A stretch of DNA of 64,000 nt from Planctomycetaceae bacterium (GCA_041398785.1 JAWKUA010000012.1:62001-126000); one strand, 5' to 3'; counted from the stretch's first letter, positions 53,001 through 61,790 are shown. Made by a program: numbers and translations. The notes: generated from the sequence alone by a model not told the origin.

Positions 53001-54101
53001 TCCGTGCGGCCCGACTTTGTGGCACGACAGACAGGCCAGCTTTGCATTCGCGAACACCGCTGCTCCGCGCGCGGCGTCGCCGTGTTCGCGTGAGTCCGAC
53101 ACCAGAGTCGCCACGAGTTCCGCGTCGTAGGGCAGGTCGATGCCGGTGGTGCCCGCAGTGTTCTTCGGATCGCCGTGATCGTGCGCGGCGTCACCGGAAG
53201 AAGCCTGTTTCTGATCCGCTGCCGCCGGTTTTGGACCGCCGCTGCCGGGCTTCTGAATTTCCCGGCGGACCCACTCCAGTCCGTCGCGGTTTTCCTTCAG
53301 CGATTCGAAGGCATCAAGCTGTTCCCGATGATCGAGAATTCCGATCGGTCCGTCATAGCCGCTTTCCACGACTGTGCGGATCATTTCCAGTTCATGAGCA
53401 CCTTTGCCGATGCCCAGAATCTTCGGCTGTTCGTTGTCATTCATTCCGTCCAGATTCAGGCAGTGCAGGAACGGCTTCATCATCGCGAAGGACTCAGCCC
53501 AGTCGCTGATGTGGCCGTGGCCGTGATGAAAGTTGTAGACGACGCCGACGTGATCGTGTCCCAGTTCACGCAGCCGACGGCAGACGGCCACCAGATTCTT
53601 CGGTTCGCCGCTCCAGCCTCCGTGGTTGTACAACCCCAGTTTGCATCCCATCGCCTTCGTGCGCCGGGCAACGGGCAGCAACTGCTGAGCGGCGGTCTCC
53701 ACTCGGGCTTCCTGAGTCTCCCCTGCCGGATCGGCGAACATCAGCCAGATCTGAGGATGCAGGTCGTACTTTTCGAAGAGCCGGAACGCGTCGTCGTGGA
53801 CGCCCCAGAACGCGAAGTATTCGATGCCCTGTTTGCGGTATTCCAGGATCTCCTGCTCGAAAGTCGGCACATGTTCTTCTCGCCAGTCGTAAGCGCACTT
53901 CAGGATGCCGAGTTCCTTCAGCATGACCGCGCGTTCGGCGGGTCCGCGTTTGTTTGCATCAAAGGGCACGATGCACCACGCCACCAGATTCTCGCGCCGC
54001 AGCACGTCAGCGCCGTCAGCGGCGCGCACCGCTGCCGTGTCGGCCGGATGCGGGCACAACAACGCGACCACTGAAGCGAAAGCAATTAGACCTCTGTTCA
54101 T
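50076..54101 (-). CDS. Giant exported protein: TIM barrel, c-type haem domain, beta-propeller and C-terminal cupredoxin
   Basis: A 1341-residue precursor. Residues 30-290: xylose-isomerase/AP-endonuclease-like TIM barrel (YNFHHGHGHI, LNLDGMND, GILDHREQ). About 335-470: haem-binding domain with CLSCHKVG (about residue 354) and a terminal PAGLTAAMSPQQQRDLIRF helix typical of planctomycete Cyt domains. About 480-1160: a GDH/sorbosone-like propeller (HDFLPDGSALVCTMQGDVWRV, GFRNPDGLGLLPDG). Final 130 residues: auracyanin/azurin-like cupredoxin with PHNWV and copper ligands C1325-x4-H1330-x3-M1334. Signal peptide at residues 1-27. Haem and copper domains together suggest electron passage from a propeller-oxidised sugar. 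ATG 54101; divergent from the DUF1549 gene with 106 bases between. Confidence 0.85.
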   Translation of the reverse strand: MNRGLIAFASVVALLCPHPADTAAVRAADGADVLRRENLVAWCIVPFDANKRGPAERAVMLKELGILKCAYDWREEHVPTFEQEILEYRKQGIEYFAFWGVHDDAFRLFEKYDLHPQIWLMFADPAGETQEARVETAAQQLLPVARRTKAMGCKLGLYNHGGWSGEPKNLVAVCRRLRELGHDHVGVVYNFHHGHGHISDWAESFAMMKPFLHCLNLDGMNDNEQPKILGIGKGAHELEMIRTVVESGYDGPIGILDHREQLDAFESLKENRDGLEWVRREIQKPGSGGPKPAAADQKQASSGDAAHDHGDPKNTAGTTGIDLPYDAELVATLVSDSREHGDAARGAAVFANAKLACLSCHKVGPHGGTVGPELTAIAKDRELTHIVESILWPKRDVKPEFVTWQVVTVEGKVVTGYRVEVGDETITLKDPASGKLTQIAVADIEEQSPGTTVMPAGLTAAMSPQQQRDLIRFVSDLGRNGQPPSEEILQVIAHSQMHGAARFPFTAKPIDEARWPNSQHPVNRDRLYDFYTKQAEYFRQQPHVPMLLAGFPGLDGGQQGHWGNQNEDVWVDGRWNDTQLGSVMSGVFHADGLTIARGVCLRLGDRGEVSACFNPDTLTYDAIWTGGFVSFDSVRHGFVSGLRMAGTPQEIPNQNSPGQPFQYHGFYRHGNRVVFSYRIGDIEYLDSPWVDEGRFAHDVERADRHPLRQLTTGGPEQWPQVLETKIIPGNGRPYAVDTIELPYDNPWKAPMFCGDHDFLPDGSALVCTMQGDVWRVTGLDSGTDRPGVAQWRRFASGLHHALGLVVADGQIFVQCRDQLTRLTDLNGDGEADFYECFSNAFETSPAGHDFICGLQRDSHGNFYMASGNQGLVRISPDGKTADVISTGFRNPDGLGLLPDGTVTVPTSEGEWTPASSICAVRNADGAVAGPPPHFGYRGPIDGKPPELPIVYLPRGLDNSSGGQAYVDSDRFGPLQGQLTHFSFGAGSWFLVLRDEVDGQMQGAAVLMAGDFLSGVHRGRFRPTDGQLYVSGMAGWGSYTRDDGSFQRVRYTGDAVQVPVGFHVHENGVRVTFSQPLDAAVATDPHSHFVQCWNYRYSAAYGSVDYSTTHPGVSGHDPLTIASTHMLADGRSLFLELPDLQPVNQLHLRLHVNKDDHFTCNPSGHGHDLLATVHKLDKPFTEFPGYVPHEKTIAAHPLLADLALSAIQVPNPWRYPIKGARSVEVETGKNLTYAIREFTVNAGEPIAFTLKNPDVVPHNWVLVKAGALQRVGELGNRLIADPEAYARQYIPETDDILAHTDIVSPGEAHTIYFKAPETPGRYPYLCTFPGHWMVMNGTLVVE

Positions 54102-54207
54102 GGCGATTGCCCGTTCTAAAAAAAACTGAAGTGACTATTCTGGCAGTATCGTTTGGCGGTCGGGATACTTTCTGACGAAGCTGCGGACGATTTCACGGAG
54201 CCTTCCG

Positions 54208-57200
54208 GTGAGAATATCGAAGATGAAACCACGAGCAAGCGCGTTCGGCATCCGTCGAATCGTGGCGTGTCTGCTGATTCTGATCGCGACACCAGTGGCG
54301 CCGGCGGCCGCCTTCCAGCAGACGGAATCCGGCCCGCAGATCGACTTTGACAAACTCGTCGCGCCGATCTTCGCTTCGCATTGTCTGGAATGCCACTCCG
54401 GAACGGATCCGAAAGGCGGACTGTCGCTTGGAGATTCTGCGGCCGCGGCGACGGGCGGTGACAGCGGGGCAGCGATCGTCGCGAAGGATGCGGCCGCCAG
54501 TCTGCTGTGGCAGCGTGTCGCGGCAGACGATATGCCGCCCGAACATCCACTGACGGCCGACGACAAAGCTGTCATCAAACGCTGGCTGAACGAAGGAGCG
54601 GCGTGGGGCACCAGTCCGATCGATCCGTTTGCATCCACGACGTCAGCTCGCGCGGGCCGCGACTGGTGGTCGCTGCAGCCGCTGCGGAATGTATCGCCGC
54701 CGAAGGTTGAATCCGCCGGCTGGGTTCGCAACGACATCGACGCCTTCGTGCTGCGGCGCCTGCAGGAAGCCGGTTTGCAACCGTCAACGGTCGCTGATCC
54801 GCGCACGCTGATTCGGCGACTGTATTTTGACCTGACCGGACTGCCACCGGAACCGGAACAGGTCGCGGCCTTCGTCGCTGATCCGTCCGACGAAGCGTTC
54901 CTGAAACTTGTCGATGATCTGCTGGCATCGCCGCATTACGGCGAACGCTGGGCTCGGCACTGGCTGGATGTTGTCCGCTTCGGCGAAAGCAACGGGTTCG
55001 AATACGACCAGCCTCGCGACAACGCCTGGCACTACCGCAACTGGGTCATCGACGCGTTCAACCAGGATCTGTCGTACGATGAATTTGTTCGGCTGCAACT
55101 GGCCGGAGACATTCTGCGACCCGGCGACGTCAGTGCGATTGCGGCGTCCGGATTCCTGGTCGCCGGTCCGCACAACACGACGCTGCCCTCCAACGACAAG
55201 ATGCGCATGTCGATGGCTCAGGACGAACTGGAAGACCTGGTCGGAAACGTGGCGCAGACATTTCTGGGACTGACCGCCAACTGTGCTCGGTGTCACGAAC
55301 ACAAGTTCGATCCGATTTCGCAAAAGGAATATTATCAGTTCGCGGCAACGCTCACCGGAGCGACTCACGGCGAACGCAGCGTAACCGTCGAACTCACGGA
55401 ACAGCAGCAACAGCGGATCGCTGAACTGGAACTTCAGATCGACGCTCTTCAGACGGAACTCGCATCAATTGAGCAGCCTGTTCGAAACGCCGTCATTGCC
55501 GGACGGCGTCGCGGCACAGTGGCGCCGCCGGAACCTCCGCAGGCTCTGGCGTCATGGGAATTCGACGACGATTTCGCGGACCGGCTGGGGTCGCTGGACG
55601 GGACGCCTCACGGCCAGGCACGAATCGAAGACGGCTGCCTGGTGCTGGACGGAAAGGACTCCTTCGTTGAGACGCCATCGCTGCCCGCCGAACTCGGTGA
55701 AAAGACGCTGGAAGCCTGGGTGCGACTGGAGAATCTTGACCAGCAGGGCGGCGGCGTGATCAGTGTCCAGACGATCGGCGGCGGAGTGTTCGATGCGATC
55801 GTGTTTGGTGAACGAGAATCCGGGAAGTGGATTGCCGGCAGTAACAGTTTCGTCCGCACACAGTCGTTCAATGGCGATGCCGAAACCGACGCCGCCGAGC
55901 GCTTCGTTCACTTCGCGATTGTGTATCAGGCCGACGGAACAATCACCGGATATCGCGACGGCAAGCCGTACGGCGACGCGTATCGTCCGGGTGAACTGCA
56001 AACGTTTGCGGCCGAGAAGGCTCAGGTGATTTTCGGGCTGCGGCATAGTCCGGTCGGCGGCAATCGGATGCTGGCCGGACGCATCCAGCGGGCTCAGCTT
56101 TACGACCGCGCGCTTGCGGCTGACGAAGTTGCGGCATCGGCGGGTATCGGCGATCTGAATTTTGTTTCACAGTCCGCGCTGCTGGCGGCGATGGATTCCG
56201 ATCAGCTTGCACGGCATGAAAAACACAGCGCCGAACTGACTGCTCTGCGAACGGAACTGGACGAGCTGAATCATTCAAAACAGCGAGTCCTGTACACCTG
56301 CGTGTCGGCGGATCCGGGAACCACGAGACTTCTGCGCCGCGGTGACGTCGGCAGCCCGGCCGAAGAAGTGGCGCCGTCCGGACTAAGCGCGATCGCCGGT
56401 AGTTCTCCGGATTTTGGTCTGCCTCCGAACGCCGCCGACGCGGAACGACGTGCCCGATTGGCCGAATGGATCACGAATCACGACAACCCGCTGTTCGCGC
56501 GAGTCATCGTGAACCGGCTGTGGCACTACCATTTCGGCCGCGGTCTGGTGTTCACGCCCAGCGACTTCGGTTTCAACGGCGGACGTCCCAGTCATCCGGA
56601 CCTGCTTGACTGGCTGGCGCAGACGCTGCGTTCCGACGGGTATCGTCTCAAGGCTCTGCATCGGCTGATGGTGACTTCGGCAAGTTACCGGCAGGCTTCC
56701 GCATGGAAACCCGAGGCCGCGACGGTGGATGCCGACAATCGCTGGCTGTGGCGAAAAACGCCTCAGCGACTGGAGGCCGAAGAAATTCGCGACGCCGTTT
56801 TGACGGCCACAGGTCTGCTGAATCGGGAAATCGGCGGGCGAGGGTACCGCGACGTTCGTCACTTCGAATTCAAAGGCAGCAATTTCTACGAATCGATCGA
56901 CGAATCCGGACCGGAGTCCCTGCGCCGGACGATCTATCGATTCACTCCGCGCGGCGGACGCAATCCGTTTCTGGATACGTTCGATTGTCCGGATCCGTCG
57001 GCAACTTCGCCGAACCGTGCTTCCACAACCACCCCTTTGCAGGCGCTGTCCCTGATGAACAACGCGCTGATCTTCCGGATGGCCGACCAGTTCGCGTCGC
57101 GAGCGAAGCGGGAAGCCGGCACCGACACCGTGGATCAGATCCGGCGAGTCTGCGAAATCGCCTGGGGCAGGGCTCCCGCGGCAGAAGAAATCGCGCTGGC

Positions 57201-57282
57201 TCGGCGGTTCGTCGACCAGTACGGACTGGCGTCGTACTGCCGCGTCATTCTTAACAGCAACGAATTCCTTTACGTGCAGTAA
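54208..57282 (+). CDS. Planctomycete cytochrome with DUF1549, LamG-like and DUF1553 domains
   Basis: A 1024-residue precursor: signal IRRIVACLLILIATPVAPAAA, PSCyt1 haem site CLECH, DUF1549 (LTGLPPEPEQ, HYGERWARHWLD, CARCHEHKFDP), then a LamG-type concanavalin domain around residues 450-640 (SLPAELGEKTLEAWVRLEN, VHFAIVYQADGTITGYRDG, LYDRALAADEV), and DUF1553 at the end (NRLWHYHFGRGL, RLEAEEIRDAV, EFLYVQ). The LamG insertion makes it about 200 residues longer than the gene at 4103. GGAG is seven bases before GTG 54208; ATG 54223 is an alternative. DUF1501 follows 25 bases later. Cell-surface glycan binding by LamG is inference. Confidence 0.9.
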   Translation: MRISKMKPRASAFGIRRIVACLLILIATPVAPAAAFQQTESGPQIDFDKLVAPIFASHCLECHSGTDPKGGLSLGDSAAAATGGDSGAAIVAKDAAASLLWQRVAADDMPPEHPLTADDKAVIKRWLNEGAAWGTSPIDPFASTTSARAGRDWWSLQPLRNVSPPKVESAGWVRNDIDAFVLRRLQEAGLQPSTVADPRTLIRRLYFDLTGLPPEPEQVAAFVADPSDEAFLKLVDDLLASPHYGERWARHWLDVVRFGESNGFEYDQPRDNAWHYRNWVIDAFNQDLSYDEFVRLQLAGDILRPGDVSAIAASGFLVAGPHNTTLPSNDKMRMSMAQDELEDLVGNVAQTFLGLTANCARCHEHKFDPISQKEYYQFAATLTGATHGERSVTVELTEQQQQRIAELELQIDALQTELASIEQPVRNAVIAGRRRGTVAPPEPPQALASWEFDDDFADRLGSLDGTPHGQARIEDGCLVLDGKDSFVETPSLPAELGEKTLEAWVRLENLDQQGGGVISVQTIGGGVFDAIVFGERESGKWIAGSNSFVRTQSFNGDAETDAAERFVHFAIVYQADGTITGYRDGKPYGDAYRPGELQTFAAEKAQVIFGLRHSPVGGNRMLAGRIQRAQLYDRALAADEVAASAGIGDLNFVSQSALLAAMDSDQLARHEKHSAELTALRTELDELNHSKQRVLYTCVSADPGTTRLLRRGDVGSPAEEVAPSGLSAIAGSSPDFGLPPNAADAERRARLAEWITNHDNPLFARVIVNRLWHYHFGRGLVFTPSDFGFNGGRPSHPDLLDWLAQTLRSDGYRLKALHRLMVTSASYRQASAWKPEAATVDADNRWLWRKTPQRLEAEEIRDAVLTATGLLNREIGGRGYRDVRHFEFKGSNFYESIDESGPESLRRTIYRFTPRGGRNPFLDTFDCPDPSATSPNRASTTTPLQALSLMNNALIFRMADQFASRAKREAGTDTVDQIRRVCEIAWGRAPAAEEIALARRFVDQYGLASYCRVILNSNEFLYVQ

Positions 57283-57307
57283 CACGTCATCTGCGTGCAG
57301 AATCACC

Positions 57308-58744
57308 ATGATCGAATCATTCCCGGTGCGGCGCGGCTTTCTGAAGTTCGCCGGCAGTTCACTGACGAGTACCGCATTCGCATCGATGCTGACGCGCGAC
57401 GGCGTCGCGCGTGCTGATCGTGTTCCCGGACAGGCGGAAGGTCTGCCCCATCACGAACCGAAGGCGAAACGCGTCATCCACCTGTGCCTCTGCGGCGGTG
57501 TCAGCCACATCGATTCGTTCGATTACAAGCCGGAACTCGCGGCGTTTCACGGCAAGTCGCTTCAGTCCGAAGAACGGCCGGCAACCTTCTTTAACCAGAT
57601 CGGATTGATCCGAAAGAACGACTGGGAATTTCGCCAGCGAGGCAAAAGCGGTTTGTGGATCTCCGATCTGTTTCCGCATCTGGCCGAAGTTGCCGACGAA
57701 TTGACCGTGATTCGCTCGATGGTTGCTGACTCGGCGAACCACACGCCGGCGACGTTCGAAGAGAACTCCGGCTTCCGGCTGAACGGCTTTCCTGTCATGG
57801 GATCATGGGTGTCCTACGGCCTGGGCTGCGAGACCGACGAACTGCCGTCGTATGTTGTGTTGCCGGATGCTCGGGGACTTCCGGCGGGAGGAACCATCAA
57901 CTGGTCCAACGGATTTCTGCCGGCGCAACATCAGGGAGTCGCCTTTCAGACGAAAGGTCCGGCAATTCACGATCTGTTCCCGGCGCACCGGCTTTCCGAT
58001 GACCACGAACAGGACAGTCGCGATCTGCTGGCACAGATCAACCGCCGGCACCTTGAAACCACCGGCGCGGAAGATGCACTGGTCGCTCGCATGCGCACCT
58101 ACGAACTGGCCGCGAAGATGCAGCTTGCCGTGCCGATGGTCACCGATCTGAATCAGGAAACTGCGTCGACCCGGTCGATGTACGGGCTTGATAACGAACA
58201 AACAGCGGACTTCGCCGGCCGCTGCCTGCTGGCTCGCCGACTGCTGGAACAGGGTGTGAGATTCGTGCAGTTGTTTTCCGGCGGTTCCTTCGGTTCACCG
58301 CGCATCAACTGGGATGGCCATGAAGACGTCAGGGAAAATCACACACGTGAAGCCGGTCGCCTGGACCAGCCGGTCGCAGCGTTGCTGAAGGATCTGCGGC
58401 AGCGCGGGATGCTGGACGACACGCTGGTGCTGTGGACGACCGAATTCGGCCGGACACCATTCACTCAGTCGGGAGCCGACAGTATCGGCACCGGTCGCGA
58501 TCACAACATGTATGGCTTTTCCATATGGATGGCGGGCGCCGGTCTGAAGCGCGGACTGGCCTACGGCGAAACCGACGACATCGGCTGGAAGACGGTCGAC
58601 AAGCCGGTTCACTGGTACGACTACCACGCTACGGTGCTGCATCTGCTGGGAATCGATCATGAACGGCTGACGTTCTACCACAACGGCATCCAGCGCCGCC
58701 TGACAAACGTCCACGGCGATGTGATCAGTGGCGCGCTGGCGTGA
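57308..58744 (+). CDS. DUF1501 family Tat-exported protein
   Basis: A 478-residue precursor beginning ESFPVRRGFLKFAGSSLTSTAFASM, a twin-Arg signal. Family markers: VIHLCLCGGVSHIDSFDYKPEL, NEEQ-type CETDELPSYV, GTINWSNGFLPAQHQG, TTEFGRTPFTQ and GRDHNMYGFSIWMAGAGLKRG. Forms an operon with the DUF1549/LamG/DUF1553 gene. The pair parallels the 4103-8041 pair and presumably acts in the same exported complex. Confidence 0.9.
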   Translation: MIESFPVRRGFLKFAGSSLTSTAFASMLTRDGVARADRVPGQAEGLPHHEPKAKRVIHLCLCGGVSHIDSFDYKPELAAFHGKSLQSEERPATFFNQIGLIRKNDWEFRQRGKSGLWISDLFPHLAEVADELTVIRSMVADSANHTPATFEENSGFRLNGFPVMGSWVSYGLGCETDELPSYVVLPDARGLPAGGTINWSNGFLPAQHQGVAFQTKGPAIHDLFPAHRLSDDHEQDSRDLLAQINRRHLETTGAEDALVARMRTYELAAKMQLAVPMVTDLNQETASTRSMYGLDNEQTADFAGRCLLARRLLEQGVRFVQLFSGGSFGSPRINWDGHEDVRENHTREAGRLDQPVAALLKDLRQRGMLDDTLVLWTTEFGRTPFTQSGADSIGTGRDHNMYGFSIWMAGAGLKRGLAYGETDDIGWKTVDKPVHWYDYHATVLHLLGIDHERLTFYHNGIQRRLTNVHGDVISGALA

Positions 58745-58875
58745 CAATCGTCGTTGCGCGCCCCCGCCACTTTCGCTGAAGCCCGTGATGCGCGAAGCTG
58801 CCCCGCGGGTGCGGAATCGCTATCATGGCCGCCATCATCCGTTTCCCCCGGCACTCCAAAGGGCACGAAAAACAA

Positions 58876-59319
58876 ATGAGCGCGGAACTGCGAGCAAAGA
58901 ACCTGGGCATCGAATTCCCGGAACAGAAGCCCGGATACCTGAACCTGTGCATTCGAACCGGCAACCTGCTGATTACGTCCGGTCACACCAGCACACTGAA
59001 GGGTGTTTTGGGAAAAGGGCTGACGGTGGAGCAGGGCTACGAAGCCGCCAAAGACTGCGCGGTGAAGATTCTGCAGTCAGTGCATCACCAACACGGAACG
59101 CTGGACGGTCTGCGAGTTCTGAAGTTGCTGGGCTGCGTGTACTCGGCCCCAGACTTCACGGACCAGCATCTGGTGATCAACGGAGCGTCCGACCTGCTGC
59201 ACGAAATCTTCGGCAGGGAAACCGACGGCTACCACGCCCGCAGCGCTCTGGGCTTTGCCGCATTGCCGACCGGAGCAGCGGTCGAAATCGAAGCGATCTT
59301 TGAAGTCAAGGATGCTTGA
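58876..59319 (+). CDS. RidA/YjgF-like protein
   Basis: A 147-residue protein of the chorismate-mutase-like RidA superfamily (YjgF/YER057c/UK114): NLCIRTGNLLITSGHTS, VEQGYEAAKDCAVKILQSV, LLGCVYSAPDFTDQHLVINGASDLL and the terminal YHARSALGFAALPTGAAVEIEAIFEV. RidA proteins hydrolyse reactive enamine/imine intermediates. Upstream starts exist (58825); ATG 58876 aligns best with family length. The catalytic Arg of active RidA (near the C-terminus) is Arg in HARSALG. Downstream is GT87, 84 bases later. Confidence 0.85.
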   Translation: MSAELRAKNLGIEFPEQKPGYLNLCIRTGNLLITSGHTSTLKGVLGKGLTVEQGYEAAKDCAVKILQSVHHQHGTLDGLRVLKLLGCVYSAPDFTDQHLVINGASDLLHEIFGRETDGYHARSALGFAALPTGAAVEIEAIFEVKDA

Positions 59320-59403
59320 TGCGTCGCCGTGCGTGACGTTCATGCAAACGCACGGGGGAGGGGGAAGCCAGCGTGATCGCGACTGACCAGACCGGCGAAT
59401 GTC

Positions 59404-60804
59404 ATGGCGCATTCCAGGATCAAGACGGGACTCTTGCTGTTCGGCGTGATCTGCCTTGTGGGCGGCGTCTGCTCGGCATGGACGTTTGCCCTGCAGCCGC
59501 GTTGCATCGGGATAGACTTCGTGCAGTTTCGGATCGTCGGTCAGCATCTGCAACGCGGCGGCAGTGCTCGCGTCTATGACGATGATGTCCGGGCTGAACT
59601 GCTGCAATCCGTCTTTCAGCAGGTGTCCGTTGACGAACCGCGCAGCCGTCATTTCTACGCCGTGCGGTTTCGGCACGACCGTTCACTGGAAACCTACTCC
59701 ACGCCGCTGCTGTACTCGACGTTCGCCCTGCTGCCATCAGACGATTACGAAAACTCCATTCGTCGATTCTGGATGCTGGCAATCGCCGCTACCGTGATCG
59801 GCATGCTGGGCTGCTGGGCGGCGCTGCGAATGCAGGTGCCTGGACTGTTTCTTACCGCCGCGGTTCTCACGTGGTTCAACCCGCTGCTGATTGATCTGAA
59901 CGTTGCCAACGTCAATCAGGTGCAGCTTGGAATGCTGGGAATTCTGCTGCTGCTGTTGCTGAGGCGGACACCGCCGACAGATTTTGTCGCGGCGTTCTGG
60001 CTGGGATTGTGTCTGGCGTTTAAGCCCAGTCTGGTTTTCTGTGCGGCGATGACTCCGGCTCTGTCAATGATTCGCCGAGACTGGTCGCGCGTCGCCCGCT
60101 GGCTGACCGGATTCGCGGCCAGCGCTGTTGTCGGAGTCGCGTTTTCGTCCGTGTGGTTTCCGTTGACCGCGTGGGTCGACTGGATGCGCGCCGTCGGCAG
60201 CATGCCTGACGAGATCATCACCGTAACGATGGGGAATTACTCCGCAACCCGAATGCTGCAGGACTGGACCGCGTCGGCTCTGCCATTCTCTTTATCGGCA
60301 GCCGTGCTGCTGACGGTGGTCACCATCGGCACGGCATGGTTCACCGAATGCCGCCCGACTTTGCCGGGATCAATCGGGTTCGCATCGACCCGGCAACGAC
60401 GCATGACCGTCCAGGACGATGCTCTGGCCGTGGCGCTGGGCTGCCAGATCTTTCTGCTGTCGTCAAAGCTGGTCTGGTATCACTATTTGGTGTTGTCGCT
60501 TCCGGCTGTGCTGGTCGGCCTGAAATTCGCGATCGATCAGCGTCGGCTGATGGAGCGTCTGGTGCTGATCGGCGTTGTTCTGTGGTCGACGCTGCTGATC
60601 GGTTTCGCTCCCATCGATACGTGGCTGGCTTCCAGCGCCGAAGAACACCGGCTGCGCTGCGTGATGGCCAACGTCCTGCTGTTCGCGCTGCTGCTGATGC
60701 GGTTTACCGCGCGTTCCGATGTCGTTTCCGGCGGACAAACCATGTCATCAGCCACGCCAGCATCACCACATCAAAGCACAGCATCGAAAACTCCAGGCCG
60801 CTGA
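59404..60804 (+). CDS. GT87-type polytopic mannosyltransferase-like protein (DUF2029)
   Basis: A 466-residue membrane protein with about ten hydrophobic helices. The family hallmark is an acidic first loop (IGIDFVQFRIVGQHLQRGG with the D-F pair) followed by STPLLYSTFALLPSDDYENS and FWMLAIAATVIGML. GT87/DUF2029 enzymes transfer mannose or other sugars from a polyprenyl phosphate outside the inner membrane. A run of basic/Thr residues ends the protein. The 3' end overlaps the convergent membrane gene by about 100 bases, so the last 30 residues are uncertain. Confidence 0.82.
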   Translation: MAHSRIKTGLLLFGVICLVGGVCSAWTFALQPRCIGIDFVQFRIVGQHLQRGGSARVYDDDVRAELLQSVFQQVSVDEPRSRHFYAVRFRHDRSLETYSTPLLYSTFALLPSDDYENSIRRFWMLAIAATVIGMLGCWAALRMQVPGLFLTAAVLTWFNPLLIDLNVANVNQVQLGMLGILLLLLLRRTPPTDFVAAFWLGLCLAFKPSLVFCAAMTPALSMIRRDWSRVARWLTGFAASAVVGVAFSSVWFPLTAWVDWMRAVGSMPDEIITVTMGNYSATRMLQDWTASALPFSLSAAVLLTVVTIGTAWFTECRPTLPGSIGFASTRQRRMTVQDDALAVALGCQIFLLSSKLVWYHYLVLSLPAVLVGLKFAIDQRRLMERLVLIGVVLWSTLLIGFAPIDTWLASSAEEHRLRCVMANVLLFALLLMRFTARSDVVSGGQTMSSATPASPHQSTASKTPGR

Positions 60805-61084
60805 CTTCACCCAGAACCGGAAACCACCATGTCGTCGGTTCATCACGGACATGGGCGGGTTTCGGAAACCGCTGAGCCGTGCAGCACGTCGACCAGGCGT
60901 ACCAGCCGGCGACCAGTCCAACTGCTCCGCCGATCAACACGGTCTTTGCGGAGACCGGCCTGTCGAACGCCCAGCGCCGTTTCGGCGAAGTCGGCGTCAA
61001 AGAATCGGTGGACGCTGGTGCCTCGCCGTGAGCCGACTGACGGATCGTTGACTGTTGCGAACGCAGCGAGTCACCAGGCGTCAC
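60704..61084 (-). CDS. Small two-helix membrane protein
   Basis: A 126-residue protein: a 40-residue Ser/Pro-rich cytoplasmic N-terminus, helix TVLIGGAVGLVAGWYAWS, a loop, and helix FDVVMLAWLMTWFV ending in a basic tail. Starts at GTG 61084, overlapping the stop of the GYF gene (GTGA), so the two are coupled. It overlaps the 3' end of the convergent GT87 gene by about 100 bases, which is unusual in this window. Function unknown. Confidence 0.6.
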   Translation of the reverse strand: MTPGDSLRSQQSTIRQSAHGEAPASTDSLTPTSPKRRWAFDRPVSAKTVLIGGAVGLVAGWYAWSTCCTAQRFPKPAHVRDEPTTWWFPVLGEVSGLEFSMLCFDVVMLAWLMTWFVRRKRHRNAR

Positions 61085-61320
61085 GTTCGCCGTTTCAGGC
61101 AGCGGGCATTAACGGAAGCCGTGCGGCTGGTTGCCTGCAGCAGTCGTCGAACGGCACGGTCCAGTCCGGGCACGTCTTCGATTTTCCGCCACTCGTCTTC
61201 GGAGTCCGGACGCACCAGTTCCGATTCCGAAAGCCTTCCGCAGGCAACCGCGTCCGCCAGTTGCTCGAAAGTCACCGGCTGAGATTCCGGATCCGATTTC
61301 ACCCGCCATTGACTGCTCAC
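61081..61320 (-). CDS. GYF_2 (DUF4339) domain protein
   Basis: A 79-residue protein fitting the GYF_2 module: QWRVKSDPESQPVTFEQLADAVACGRLSESELVRPDSEDEWRKIEDVPGLDR, in which Trp and Gly positions match the WYYxxxGxxxGP, FxxLxxLxxxGxL, TxVWxxGMxxW layout seen in such domains (recall). AGGAGG at 61325-61330 lies four bases upstream of GTG 61320, an unusually strong site, and decides this start. It is followed by the coupled membrane protein, so the pair may form a membrane-bound recognition unit. Confidence 0.65.
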   Translation of the reverse strand: MSSQWRVKSDPESQPVTFEQLADAVACGRLSESELVRPDSEDEWRKIEDVPGLDRAVRRLLQATSRTASVNARCLKRRT

Positions 61321-61324
61321 GACA

Positions 61325-61330
61325 CCTCCT
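61325..61330 (-). promoter_or_regulatory. Consensus Shine-Dalgarno AGGAGG before the GYF gene
   Basis: The complement of CCTCCT at 61325-61330 gives AGGAGG with four bases to GTG 61320. It is one of only a few full consensus sites noticed in this window and supports a non-ATG start. Confidence 0.75.
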
Positions 61331-61499
61331 CACGCATGCAGCGACATCATTTAACCGGCTGACCGTCACTCCCGAGAATGCCGGAACCCCGGCCGTCGCG
61401 CACGGAACCAACGAAGCACAAACCCAGTTCTCAGTACCCAATTCTTATGATCCAAACACCGGCTTATCCGCGAAATGAGGGTGATTGTCCAAATGAGTC

Positions 61500-61790
61500 T
61501 CAGGCCCGGCGGGCCGGCATAGCATCAGCCGGTGGCGTGAGCCACCGGTCAGGCGGTGAATTCATGGCCGGAGCCCTGAAGGGGCGACACGGTGTCGTGC
61601 AAAGTGCATGTGGCGGCCCTTCGGGCCTGCTGCCCCCAGGAATGCCGTCAACCGGAGCCTGCCGGCTCCGGCTGACGTTGTGCCTGCCCTCCGGGCATCA
61701 ACATTCAGACAGGTCGCTGCTGCCTCTTCGCTTCCGAGGTTTTTCCCCAACAACAGCACCCTGCACGGCAGCATCGGCGGGGTTCCAGTG
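61500..61790. repeat. Palindrome-rich dispersed-repeat block
   Basis: Contains CCGGTGGC and GCCACCGG as an inverted pair around 61530-61549 with a four-base loop, a GGCCCTTCGGGCC hairpin near 61615-61628, CGGAGCCTGCCGGCTCCG around 61651-61668, and GCCCTCCGGGC near 61686. These GC-rich hairpins spaced by 20-50 bases look like a REP-like block, not a gene. The long minus-strand frame 61562-62014 is an artefact of it. The rest of 61321-62003 showed nothing I could assign. Confidence 0.6.
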
